A program made the position numbers and the translations under genes. From Bartonella machadoae (GTDB lineage: Bacteria; Pseudomonadota; Alphaproteobacteria; Rhizobiales; Rhizobiaceae): 64,000 nucleotides of DNA. The notes under the pieces are model-generated. The model searched no databases. It was not told the DNA's origin and was given only the letters and a program-made list of their open reading frames with translations. This document shows, one piece after another, positions 49,481 through 57,643 of this stretch. Within the stretch, counting starts at the first letter, position 1, and the number at the start of each line of letters is the position of its first letter. The stretch is from positions 289,095 through 353,094 of the forward strand of contig NZ_CP087114.1 in the NCBI RefSeq assembly GCF_022559585.1. The letters are read 5' to 3'.

Positions 49481-49987
49481 TTATATTCCTAAAAAGTTTT
49501 TATGTTCTGCTAATTGGTTAACACCGTTGAATTTTCTCACTAAGTTGAGGACATCTATCTCAACAATTTCAACATCCTTCTGAACATATTTGAAATACTG
49601 CAATGTGAATGTAGCAGTGGATGTTGCTTTGCTTCCCGGTTGCCATTCTGCCATTTCAAAGCCTTTGCAAAGTCCCCTCATAGTGATGACAACACCTTCT
49701 GCTGGTGTGCCTTGTGCTTGCATTGAACTTCGTAATGAAATGTTCACATCAGAGCGCCCTAACAGTGCCATCAGTTCTGGAGAGCAATCAGAAATGGTCA
49801 TAGTAAGGATGAGTGTTTCAAGCCCAAGATCAATCTCAAGAGAGCTATCCATGCCACCACCGCGATAACTTTCAACAACCAAACTTAAATTTGGCAGCGT
49901 CACGCTTTCGCATTTTGCCTGATAGGGAATACCATCAACAAAAATGTTAAAATATTTTAGAACTCTCGGTAAAACGGGTACAGTCAT
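49481..49987 (-). CDS. Phage major tail tube protein (FII)
   Basis: A 168-residue tube protein of contractile tails. Landmarks are VLPRVLKYFNIFVDGIPYQA, SVTLPNLSLVVESYRGGGMD and WQPGSKATSTATFTLQYFKY. The ATG shares its first base with the sheath stop (TAATG), so the sheath and tube are coupled, as in P2 FI-FII. Confidence 0.94.
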   Translation of the reverse strand: MTVPVLPRVLKYFNIFVDGIPYQAKCESVTLPNLSLVVESYRGGGMDSSLEIDLGLETLILTMTISDCSPELMALLGRSDVNISLRSSMQAQGTPAEGVVITMRGLCKGFEMAEWQPGSKATSTATFTLQYFKYVQKDVEIVEIDVLNLVRKFNGVNQLAEHKNFLGI

Positions 49988-51378
49988 TAAAAGATCTCCT
50001 CTAGGTAATCATTGATAATGCGTGAACGGAATGTGATATGTTCTGCTGGTGTTGTTGGTGTAAATTCGACATTGAAATAGACTCTGCCGCTCTCAATAGC
50101 GCTTGCTGTATTCAACTCTGGATCAGGCGTGCACTGCCCACCGAGAATGGCACCTTGCGCTTTTAAATCACGCAAATAGGCATTGACGCTTTCACTCACA
50201 TCACTCATGTAGGTTTTTTTGATATTGCGGTCGACCGCCCACATGTGCCCACGCAAGATGGCGTCATTGATCATATCCGCGGTTCTCACAACGGATAAGA
50301 AAGCGAATTTTGTATCGCTTGAAAGGGTGCGATTGCCCCAAAGACGATAACCATTCTCACGAATAATTGTTGTGATGTTTTGTTCATTGAGAAGGTTGGC
50401 ACGGCTTGATCTATCACCAATGGAAAAATCAATCGGGCGGGCAACTCCTACAATGCCATTGATCACTTTGTTTGAAGGGGAATGCCAAAAACCATGTGTG
50501 AAATCTGTTTTGGCAATGACACCAGCAACCGCTGCACTTGCCGGCTGTTCTAGGATTTCTCCATTACGATTTACCTTTACAAAAGGATCAACAATAAGCG
50601 CGCGTTTTGAATCAAAATCCTTTGCTGCATCAAGAGCTGCTTCATCGGTTGTGTTTGGTGCGTCAATAACCACAATAGCGCGTAGCCGCTCGGCAATACC
50701 AATCAACTCTGCTGCTACAGGATTAGAAGTTGCACTGATTTCGGCTTTTGCTGTTGCACCAGTGCCATCACCTTCAATCACTACATCGGGGGCGGTTTGA
50801 TAATCAAAACCATTGTCCTTGAGAATAATCGAGGTTACTTGTCCATTATCTAGGATTGCTTCTGCTTTTGCACCGCCGGCAATTTTAACAGTTGCTTGGG
50901 TATAACCACTGCCTTTGTTGGTGACCTCAATCTTGCTAATGCTAACAGGGCGTTTATGGGTAAAGCCTGGAGCAATCAGAATGCGTGGTGTTTGTCCAAG
51001 AAGGGATTGCGCTCCAATCAAAGCATGCACACCTTCATAAGCACCATTGGCGTTCACACCGCCTAAAACATTGGTCAATGTAGCATTTTCATTGTTGCCT
51101 TCTTGCACACGCACGACAACAACAATAGCACCCACTTGCTTAAAAATGAGATCAAGAGCATTGGGTAGGGTACCTTGACGTTTTCCTGTTTTATCCAGTT
51201 TTGCTGCTTGTGAAAGTGAACCGGTAACCAACACCGGCGTATTAAGGGGAAAAGCCTGTTCATCGGCATCGGGTGCTGTACCGACAATGCCGATAACTGC
51301 CGATTGAACCGCACGAAGGGGACGTGTGCCATCGTCCACCTCGACAACTTCAACACCGTGTAAAAAACCTGTTGTCAT
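49987..51378 (-). CDS. Phage tail sheath protein (FI)
   Basis: Contractile sheath subunit, 463 residues from the ATG at 51378 behind AAAGGAG (the open frame to 51435 is not needed). Landmarks are FLHGVEVVEVDDGTRPLRAV, VIGIVGTAPDADE, PRILIAPGFTH, AIVVIDAPNT, NGYRLWGNRTLS and the C-terminal FTPTTPAEHITFRSRIINDY. Residues about 160-220 form an inserted beta-rich domain (TNKGSGYTQATVKIAGGAKA) not present in the shortest sheath proteins. First gene of the sheath-to-D block. Confidence 0.94.
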   Translation of the reverse strand: MTTGFLHGVEVVEVDDGTRPLRAVQSAVIGIVGTAPDADEQAFPLNTPVLVTGSLSQAAKLDKTGKRQGTLPNALDLIFKQVGAIVVVVRVQEGNNENATLTNVLGGVNANGAYEGVHALIGAQSLLGQTPRILIAPGFTHKRPVSISKIEVTNKGSGYTQATVKIAGGAKAEAILDNGQVTSIILKDNGFDYQTAPDVVIEGDGTGATAKAEISATSNPVAAELIGIAERLRAIVVIDAPNTTDEAALDAAKDFDSKRALIVDPFVKVNRNGEILEQPASAAVAGVIAKTDFTHGFWHSPSNKVINGIVGVARPIDFSIGDRSSRANLLNEQNITTIIRENGYRLWGNRTLSSDTKFAFLSVVRTADMINDAILRGHMWAVDRNIKKTYMSDVSESVNAYLRDLKAQGAILGGQCTPDPELNTASAIESGRVYFNVEFTPTTPAEHITFRSRIINDYLEEIF

Positions 51379-51488
51379 TATGATGCTCCTTTGTATGATT
51401 GGTGAATGAAAACGAATGGGAAAAATGAGAGACAAACAGACGTTCTTGAGAACAGTTTGTTTTCAAGCAATACTTTTTTACAAATATC

Positions 51489-51517
51489 TTGACATAGTCC
51501 CAAAATGGTACTAAAGT
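51489..51517 (+). promoter_or_regulatory. Promoter/operator of the second higBA
   Basis: TTGACA (51489-51494) is followed by the near-palindrome TAGTCCC-AAAAT-GGTACTA (51495-51513, one mismatch) and an AT-rich -10 zone. The ATG follows at 51540. Autoregulation by HigA is inferred. Confidence 0.55.
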
Positions 51518-51539
51518 TAATAACAGTCAGGATACACTT

Positions 51540-51854
51540 ATGAAAATTGTTAAAATCTCCACACTGCAAATTTTTTGGGATAAATATCCCGACGCAGAAC
51601 AACCCTTAAAAGCATGGATAGATGAAGCTAAAAATGCACAATGGCGTTCACCTCATGACATTAAAGAGAAATATAAAAATGCAAGCATATTAAAGAATAA
51701 TCGTGTTGTTTTTAATATTAGAGGCAATGATTATCGTTTAATTGTTTCAATCTTTTATCCAGCAGGCTGGCTTTATATAAAATTTATAGGGACACACAAA
51801 CAGTATGATGCAATTGATGCTAATACTGTAGAACTAAAGGAATTTAAGAAATGA
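51540..51854 (+). CDS. higB: HigB-family mRNA interferase toxin
   Basis: A 104-residue ribosome-dependent endoribonuclease toxin (HigB_toxin family). Characteristic text is LKAWIDEAKNAQWRSPHDIK, ASILKNNRVVFNIRGNDYRL and LYIKFIGTHKQYDAID. The toxin precedes the antitoxin, the typical hig order, with an ATGA overlap. It lies on the plus strand between minus-strand sheath and methylase genes. The frame and key residues look intact, unlike the first module. Confidence 0.92.
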   Translation: MKIVKISTLQIFWDKYPDAEQPLKAWIDEAKNAQWRSPHDIKEKYKNASILKNNRVVFNIRGNDYRLIVSIFYPAGWLYIKFIGTHKQYDAIDANTVELKEFKK

Positions 51855-52207
51855 ATATTAAGCCTATTCGTACAGAGAAAGATTACCAAGAAGCATTAGA
51901 AATTGTGTCTGCGATGTTTGACAATCAGCCAAAAGAGAATACTCCAGAATTTGATCAAATGGAGATTCTTGTGTTGTTGATTGAAGCATATGAAGCAGAA
52001 CACTACCCTGTTTCTCCTCCTCATCCGATTGAAGCTATTAAATTTAGAATGGAACAAATGAACTTAAGTGCTAAAGATCTCGTTCCAGCGATTGGTCATT
52101 TAAATCGCGTTTATGAAATCTTGAGTGGCAAAAGAAAATTAACACTGCGCATGATTAGAAATTTGCATCAACAATTTAATATCCCATTGGAAAGCTTGAT
52201 AGCTTAG
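51851..52207 (+). CDS. higA: HigA-family antitoxin
   Basis: A 118-residue antitoxin. The N-terminal part neutralises HigB and the C-terminal HTH (LSAKDLVPAIGHLNRVYEIL, then RKLTLRMIRNLHQQFNIPLE) binds the promoter. It overlaps higB by 4 bases. A hairpin about 65 bases downstream probably ends the bicistronic message. Confidence 0.92.
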   Translation: MNIKPIRTEKDYQEALEIVSAMFDNQPKENTPEFDQMEILVLLIEAYEAEHYPVSPPHPIEAIKFRMEQMNLSAKDLVPAIGHLNRVYEILSGKRKLTLRMIRNLHQQFNIPLESLIA

Positions 52208-52270
52208 GTTTTATTAAAAAGGCAGAGGAGAGATCAAACTGTGACACTAGATTTTGTAGTAATTTACTTT

Positions 52271-52320
52271 TTAAAGGGTCTTCAGAGGTCATTTAAAGCC
52301 CTTTTAATGAATCTTTTTTT
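52271..52320 (+). terminator. Possible terminator after higBA
   Basis: TTAAAGGG (52271-52278) can pair with CCCTTTTAA (52299-52307) with one bulge, followed by TGAATCTTTTTTT. Confidence 0.45.
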
Positions 52321-52321
52321 C

Positions 52322-53143
52322 CTAAAAATCGCAATTTGAGATAATCAACTCTTTAGCCGGAATCGCATTATTTGAGGCGTTATACGAATAAAGTGTTTTC
52401 ACCTCTTTTATCTTAAATTGACTAAAGATTTCTCGGATCTCTAGTACATCATTGAGAGAGAGAAGAAACTTCCCCTTTAATTGTGCAGGCAGTGTAGACA
52501 TTGTCTGGTAATCCTCTCGCTTAAACAAATCCTTTCCATAGTAGTCCTCAACACCCCAATAAGGTGGATCAAGGTAAAACAAGGTGTTTGTCCGGTCATA
52601 GCGAAGGATAAAATCAGACCAATCTAAATGTTCAATGGTAACACCTGCTAAACGCTGGTAAATAAGCTTTAACAATGCTTCAAGTTTGAATGTATTAAAC
52701 CGTGCACTGCGATCTGTTTCAACTCCAATCATACGATTTGCCACCTTTCCGCTAAAACTCAAACGTTGCAGATATAAAAATCGCAAAGCCCGTTCTAAAT
52801 CGGTGAGGGTCTTTGGGTCTTGCAAAGTGAAACATTGAAACGCTTCACGGCTGCTAATCTGGAACTTCAACAAATCCATAAAAGGGTGATAATGGCGTTG
52901 TAACATCCGAAAAAAATTTACCACATCACCCAAACGATCATTGATAATTTCAGTGGATGGGATCAATTTCCTCCTAAAGAATATTCCTCCCATGCCAACA
53001 AAGGGTTCAGCATAAATTTTATGAGGAATGCCTTCTATGATTTTGATAATGGTTTTTGCTAACCTGCTTTTCCCACCAATATAAGCAGCAACTGGTGTGA
53101 CTGGATCAATAGATTTTAATGTTTCCTTGTAAAGTGTATCCAT
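52322..53143 (-). CDS. Phage DNA adenine methylase (D12 class)
   Basis: N6-adenine methyltransferase of the Dam/D12 type, 273 residues. The SAM motif is EPFVGMGGIFFRR (46-58) and the catalytic motif DPPYWG (192-197), with the N-terminal AAYIGGKSRLAKTI typical of the class. No restriction partner is nearby, so it is a solitary prophage methylase, likely protecting phage DNA or affecting regulation. GATC specificity is plausible but not shown. The reading frame is intact. Confidence 0.93.
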   Translation of the reverse strand: MDTLYKETLKSIDPVTPVAAYIGGKSRLAKTIIKIIEGIPHKIYAEPFVGMGGIFFRRKLIPSTEIINDRLGDVVNFFRMLQRHYHPFMDLLKFQISSREAFQCFTLQDPKTLTDLERALRFLYLQRLSFSGKVANRMIGVETDRSARFNTFKLEALLKLIYQRLAGVTIEHLDWSDFILRYDRTNTLFYLDPPYWGVEDYYGKDLFKREDYQTMSTLPAQLKGKFLLSLNDVLEIREIFSQFKIKEVKTLYSYNASNNAIPAKELIISNCDF

Positions 53144-53536
53144 AATTTTTTAACACTCTTTCATCTATATTAGCCATCTTCTCATTGCTTCAAGTGATAA
53201 GAAGTGGCTGCGATGTTAAGTGCGCTTACATCGGGCGGGTCTGTCGCAAAATTTGTCCCGTTGGCTGGACTACCAGCCCAGCCTCTATTTTTATGCTTTG
53301 TTTTCCTTTGTTTGGTGCTTATAGAGTGATTTCTGTGATATATCGGCTTGGTTTTTTACAGTGATGGGGAACTAGAGCTGCTTGCCTATAAGCTGTTTAT
53401 CTCTGCACGAAATCTTTGGAGTAAAAAATGGGGTGACTCGCTATGATTTCGGGATACCCCTCTAAAGACAAAGAATGACTTTGCTTGCTATAGATTAGAT
53501 TTGGTCAATCTTTCTCTTGCGGTTTATCATAAGCAT
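53144..53536. other. Non-coding region upstream of the methylase
   Basis: Minus-strand open text without a start codon (SPANGTNFATDPPDVSALNI, then AATSYHLKQ) runs from about 53360 to 53186 and may be the tail of a lost small phage gene. GGCTGG/CCAGCC at about 53262-53284 makes a short hairpin. Nothing else was recognised. Confidence 0.4.
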
Positions 53537-54363
53537 TTATTCTTTCCACAATCTTATGAGAACAGCGCCATCAGCTTCAGCACCACTGTAATACCTATCC
53601 GCATGAGCACCCGCACCACCACCTCCAAAACCACGCCCTGCTTTTCCTGAAGCATAAGAACCTTGTCCCAGTCCTCCGTCACCACCCCTTGATGTATCAC
53701 CTCCAGCATCACCACCATTTCCACTGCTCTTACCTTTGATTCCTTCTGTTCCAGCATGTCCATTCCCACCTTTAGCAAAACCCGGGTGATCATCTGTTGC
53801 CAAGCCAAAATTTCCGCCAACTCCTCCATCGCTCAGGTTACTATAGTTTCTGCCTCTCCTTCCTGCAGCGGTAATAAAATTCTTGCCAATAATAGTTGTT
53901 CCTCCAGAATTACCTGATGTTCTCCAACCTGCTACAGGAGCTCCTCCTAAACCAATTACGATATCTTCATGTCCGTTTAAGCTTGCTTTATAGCCATACC
54001 ACACTGAGCAACCGCAGCCGCCACCACTTCCTTCTAAGCCTGGTGTGTCAGCTCCACCGCCACTACCGCCGCCACCCCAAGCTTGGATTTCAACTTTGGT
54101 TCTATCCGTTACCCAATCGGGCCATATAATTTTTCCATCTTGTTATAGAGCAATTCAGCATCGGCAAGCGCCGGCCAATTAATAATATTCTCAATGAAAT
54201 CTTTTTTAATTTTTTCTCTTTCCGCCAAGATGGCTGCATCCATTTGCGATTTGGTATAAACAAGATCACCATCAACTTTAAGCGGTCCTTTAAGCATGCT
54301 TTCCAAAATTGGACTTAAACTTATTATTTTTTCATCATTATATTTGATACTGAATGGACTCAC
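53537..54363 (-). pseudogene. Tail fibre C-terminal region with glycine-rich tip, frameshifted
   Basis: Two frames make up one fibre fragment. Upstream (54363-54109) reads SPFSIKYNDEKIISLSPILE, GPLKVDGDLVYTKSQMDAAI and MEKLYGPIG then stop. Downstream continues as DWVTDRTKVEIQAWGGGGSG and a long Gly-rich tip (GGSGGG, GKSSGNGGDAGGD, GRGFGGGGAGAHAD) ending AVLIRLWKE at 53537. One extra C at the CCC near 54115 would give GPDWV and join them. The N-terminal virion-binding domain is missing; no start precedes the GTG at 54363. Gly-rich tips of this kind bind host receptors. Confidence 0.8.
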
Positions 54364-54767
54364 CCCTAACAGTTCTAAACTACCATCAACGATGACTCTT
54401 CAGCTAAAGAAATGGCACTATACGAAAAAAACATAATAAAAACAATACTTTATATGCATTTATTTTATATGAATCCACTTAAAAATCCATACTTTTATGC
54501 ATGATTCAATTGACCATTTTTTACAAACAATAGCCATATATAAACAGAGCATAAAAAGCAAATCATGATGCCAATGTTATAACATATGAGAGCATTCAGA
54601 TGAAATGCAAAGCGGTTATCATTCATAACAGCACATAAATTTTACAAGACGTTTTTATCATAATTAAATCGTATTGTTAAAACGAAAAGCACGTATCAAA
54701 AGCTGTTTTGATAATTACGGTTTAAAAATAAGAATCTAAATTTGGATTGAGTGATTTTAGTTACCTC
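54364..54767. other. AT-rich spacer upstream of the fibre fragment
   Basis: About 400 bases with no gene. The fibre frame stays open only to about 54400, so the rest of the fibre gene has been deleted here. Confidence 0.4.
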
Positions 54768-54957
54768 AAAAATGAGGGCACTGTTATGAATACGTTTCAA
54801 AAAAGAGTTTATAACCATCGCAGAGCTAATAGGCTTTTCTCATTCAAATGTGATGATCTCAAAGAACGCTTTCATAATCATTCCTTTATATTATTTTGGA
54901 TAAGTTTTTATAAAGAAACTAGAAAGCTTGCAATATAATACGTTTTGTATATATGCA
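54768..54957 (+). repeat. Diverged direct repeat, copy B (pairs with 40040-40215)
   Basis: Near-identical to copy A over most of its length, 14.7 kb away in the same orientation. It contains an intact 50-codon ORF absent from copy A. Confidence 0.85.
54786..54938 (+). CDS. Small prophage ORF, unknown
   Basis: A 50-residue basic frame (MNTFQKRVYNHRRANRLFSF then KCDDLKERFHNHSFILFWIS) with GAGGG before the ATG and a good terminator 47 bases after the stop, on the strand opposite to the tail genes. I recognise no family. The decayed copy at 40 kb shows the sequence is mobile with its locus. It may be a real moron gene or chance coding. Confidence 0.4.
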   Translation: MNTFQKRVYNHRRANRLFSFKCDDLKERFHNHSFILFWISFYKETRKLAI

Positions 54958-54984
54958 TTTATTACTCCATTAGAGTTGAGACAT

Positions 54985-55024
54985 GAAAGCCGCGTCACGT
55001 AAAAATGGCACGGCTTTCTTTTTT
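54985..55024 (+). terminator. Terminator after the small ORF
   Basis: GAAAGCCG (54985-54992) pairs with CGGCTTTC (55011-55018), followed by TTTTTTG. Confidence 0.7.
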
Positions 55025-55076
55025 GCTCTCTTGTCTTTTGAAATGGTATAAAACCAACGCCCCCCGCATTTGGTAT

Positions 55077-55433
55077 TTATTCTTCAGTATCAACAATCTC
55101 GATAAGAATATCGCTCTTATTAACCTCCTTATTTTTTGGAACCTCTCTTATCTCACTTCTTCGATTGAGTTTTGCACGCCCACAAACCCGACCAAAAACC
55201 CTGATAGTATGAGAAACCTGAGCCTTGCCATAAACAGAGCCATAAATTTGCGCACAGCCACTCACTTTTGCATAGTCATAAACCTTGCCATAAATCTTTG
55301 CACGGCTATGAACAACAGCATAGCCATAAACATGTGCAGTGCTAAAAAGACAAGCAGAGCCTGATACCCTAGCGCTACCATAAAGCCTTGCATATTCAAA
55401 AAGACAGCTATTATGAGAAAGATGTGCTTTGCC
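55077..55433 (-). pseudogene. Fragment of a left-handed hexapeptide-repeat protein
   Basis: An open frame without a proper start (a stop lies at 55434-55436; the first GTG is internal at 55265). It reads KAHLSHNSCLFEYARLYGSA, TAHVYGYAVVHSRAKIYGKV and YDYAKVSGCAQIYGSVYGKA, i.e. YGxAxV-type beta-helix repeats, then a charged end VNKSDILIEIVDTEE. It looks like the 3' part of a second copy of the gene immediately upstream. Confidence 0.7.
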
Positions 55434-55525
55434 TTAAAGGTTTAAAAAGGCTTTATTACGCAGCCAGATGATTTTTAATTCATTATTGGAAAGCAGTTCG
55501 ATACAAGATCTTGTCTCAATTGTTA

Positions 55526-55930
55526 TCAATTATTTTCAATAATGAGAACAATGCCGTGACTATGAGCATTTTCAGAAATATGGACATGATTGACGACACG
55601 GGCGTGATCATAAACTTGTGCCTTTCCATAGACATGAGCATGATCATAAATGATCGATTTACCAAGAACGATTGCATTTCCATAGACATACCCAGCGATA
55701 ATAGCATTATTATAGACCCTAGCATTTTCAGAAACACGACCTGAGTTTAAAACCAGAGCATTACCATAAACCCGGCAATTACCATCATGAGAGAGGTTAT
55801 CTTCATTTTCGATAAAACCACCCAATTGACCGACCTTGACATCAGAAAAGCTTTTTAAAGTCTGAATGCGATAAAATATGCGATTACCAAAGAGACGCGT
55901 TTCATTTGTAAGTGCAAATTTTTTTTGCAT
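55526..55930 (-). CDS. Left-handed hexapeptide-repeat (YdcK-like) prophage protein
   Basis: A 134-residue protein. The N-terminal module KKFALTNETRLFGNRIFYRI, then TLKSFSDVKVGQLGGFIENE and DNLSHDGNC, is shared by many phage proteins. It is followed by about 10 degenerate hexapeptides (VYGNALV, NARVYNNAII, GNAIVLGKSII, AHVYGKAQVYDHARV) forming a left-handed beta-helix. Relatives are annotated as transferase-like or YdcK-like, but no catalytic residues are evident here. It lies between gpI and the fibre fragment, where P2 encodes gpH/G, so a fibre-associated or virion-surface role is inferred. The ATG at 55930 follows AAGGA. Confidence 0.75.
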   Translation of the reverse strand: MQKKFALTNETRLFGNRIFYRIQTLKSFSDVKVGQLGGFIENEDNLSHDGNCRVYGNALVLNSGRVSENARVYNNAIIAGYVYGNAIVLGKSIIYDHAHVYGKAQVYDHARVVNHVHISENAHSHGIVLIIENN

Positions 55931-56005
55931 AGAAACAATCCTTATAGAATGAGATTTTTAAATGGAAAGAATTTGGAAAGCAAGCGTCCCCCGTCGCGCC
56001 GTTAT

Positions 56006-56476
56006 TTATGCTGCTTTATTTTCGATAATTTTTTCATTGACACTACGGCGAAAATCAGAGCGTAAGCTTTTGGAAAGTTCTGTGATGGCTTCAATGGCTT
56101 CAAGAGCACTTTGTTCAGGCAATTGATCAAAGTAAAGTTGAAAGGAATTCCACCACGCACGCCCCGACCATGCTGGTGTCAAGCGTGCTGTAATCTGAAG
56201 CCATTCAAGCCCTCTATCAATGGCCGCTAAAGAACCGCGCAAACGCTGCCATTGGAGCCCTTGGTCAATCAAATCATAGAGGTTTGGAACATAAGGCGTA
56301 AGCTCTCCAAGCCCATATTCTTCAATCAACCACGGCAAGAAGCGAGGAGGGCGGGTGATAAGCTTAGAGCGTGAAATCCCCAAAACAGCGCCATCAACAT
56401 CTTGATGAAAGTCGCAAGCATCGGCAAGGCGCCTTTCAAATTCTGTTGCATTGTTTGGGAGGAGGGCACCAACCAT
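56006..56476 (-). CDS. Phage tail protein I (baseplate, P2 gpI-like)
   Basis: A 156-residue baseplate wedge protein linking gpJ to the fibres. Landmarks are LLPNNATEFERRLADACDFH, RPPRFLPWLIEEYGLGEL and LRGSLAAIDRGLEWLQI. The start overlaps the gpJ stop by one base (TAATG). Confidence 0.9.
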   Translation of the reverse strand: MVGALLPNNATEFERRLADACDFHQDVDGAVLGISRSKLITRPPRFLPWLIEEYGLGELTPYVPNLYDLIDQGLQWQRLRGSLAAIDRGLEWLQITARLTPAWSGRAWWNSFQLYFDQLPEQSALEAIEAITELSKSLRSDFRRSVNEKIIENKAA

Positions 56477-57303
56477 TAGCGTGCCCGTCCTTTGAAGTTT
56501 AAGGTGACCTTACCAATCGCTAAAACCTCTTCATCACCAACGGCTCTGTCTTGTGTTGGTGTAATGGCAATCACTTTCTGGACACCCGCAATCATCAGTT
56601 TAGAAACCCACCATGAAAGGCTTAATTCACGACCAATGGCGTGTTCTTTTCGCCATGCTGTTCTTAAATTTGTTTCCATTGTCGTGAGAATTTTCAAAGA
56701 AGTTTCGGGTAACAGCCAAACATCGGCTTGTAAATCCACCACTTTTTTGACAGCAGCGTGCACAATGATTGTATCATTGGTCATGATGATATTCTTTCTG
56801 TGAAGGGCTTGTGAGACTGTTTGTATGAGATCTTCAGAAGCTGTGCCTTCTTCATTATTGCCAAAAAGCGCAACATAGATGGTTGGATCTTTGCCTTTGC
56901 GATAAATAATGGCATCCTTAACACGGCTATCTGCGGACATGGCTATAAGTTTGTAATAGGGTTCTGTTCCGCTTCCCTTGCCACCACGGGCATGAAGTCT
57001 TATGCGTTCGCGATATCTCTCGTCACTTTCACCCTCCATGCGGGCAATTCCATGCCAGTTACCCAAAGCGTCAAGAGATTCACCGGTTGCAAAATCAAGA
57101 ATATTGTTGCGAGCGGCTTCGTTAATACGTTGCCTTAAAAGCAGTTCTCGATAGCTAAAGGCTTCAATGACTTTTACGGCTGGATCACTTTCAAGAACAC
57201 TATATCCGGGCAACAGTTCTTTTAAGTGGTCAAGAGCTGCTGCTCGTATTTCTTCAAAGGAAATTTCTGTAATGATTTCTGGTTTTGCAAGTGCTTCATT
57301 CAT
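56476..57303 (-). CDS. Baseplate assembly protein J
   Basis: Baseplate J-like protein, 275 residues. Landmarks are ITEISFEEIRAAALDHLKEL, VIEAFSYRELLLRQRINEAA, LDFATGESLDALGNWHGIAR and GSGTEPYYKLIAMSADSRVK. The ATG at 57303 overlaps by ATGA the stop that gpW would have in its original frame. Confidence 0.93.
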   Translation of the reverse strand: MNEALAKPEIITEISFEEIRAAALDHLKELLPGYSVLESDPAVKVIEAFSYRELLLRQRINEAARNNILDFATGESLDALGNWHGIARMEGESDERYRERIRLHARGGKGSGTEPYYKLIAMSADSRVKDAIIYRKGKDPTIYVALFGNNEEGTASEDLIQTVSQALHRKNIIMTNDTIIVHAAVKKVVDLQADVWLLPETSLKILTTMETNLRTAWRKEHAIGRELSLSWWVSKLMIAGVQKVIAITPTQDRAVGDEEVLAIGKVTLNFKGRAR

Positions 57304-57307
57304 TTTA

Positions 57308-57643
57308 TCAGCAATCCTTCCATGGTGATGGGCTTGCCTGAAGGCAAATAAAGACCTTCAAAGGACACAAGGAAACTTGCCCATTCTCATTCCATTTACA
57401 ATCAATCTTGTTCAGTTTAAAACGTGGTTCCCACTTGTCTAAAGCCTCGGCAATAGCGGCATAAATACGAACAGCAAAGGCGTCATTGACCGGTGCATCA
57501 ATGATATCTGCAACGTGTGAACCATAATCACGACGCATCACACGCGTACCAATGCGTGTTGATAAAATATCAAGGATGGATTGACGCAAATGTTCAATGC
57601 CAGTCAAGGGTTTTCCTGTGCTACGGTTCATTCCTATGTTCAA
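57308..57643 (-). CDS. Baseplate wedge protein W (gp25-like), altered C-terminus
   Basis: Gp25/GPW lysozyme-like wedge protein: GKPLTGIEHLRQSILDILST, RIGTRVMRRDYGSHVADIID. A TTG start at 57643 is chosen because GGAGG lies 6 bases before it; an ATG at 57631 is less well placed. A CA dinucleotide duplication (plus-strand 57366-57369) shifts the frame after NENGQVSL: the encoded tail CPLKVFICLQASPSPWKDC replaces what should be SFEGLYLPSGKPITMEGLLI, which ends at the gpJ start. The protein may be non-functional or tolerate the change. Confidence 0.82.
   Translation of the reverse strand: MNIGMNRSTGKPLTGIEHLRQSILDILSTRIGTRVMRRDYGSHVADIIDAPVNDAFAVRIYAAIAEALDKWEPRFKLNKIDCKWNENGQVSLCPLKVFICLQASPSPWKDC

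Noticed and set aside
53186..53360. Possible Mu Com-like translational regulator upstream of the methylase
   Set aside because: A com gene would fit the location, but the frame lacks the Cys-x2-Cys zinc motifs and any start codon; it is kept only as an unassigned remnant.
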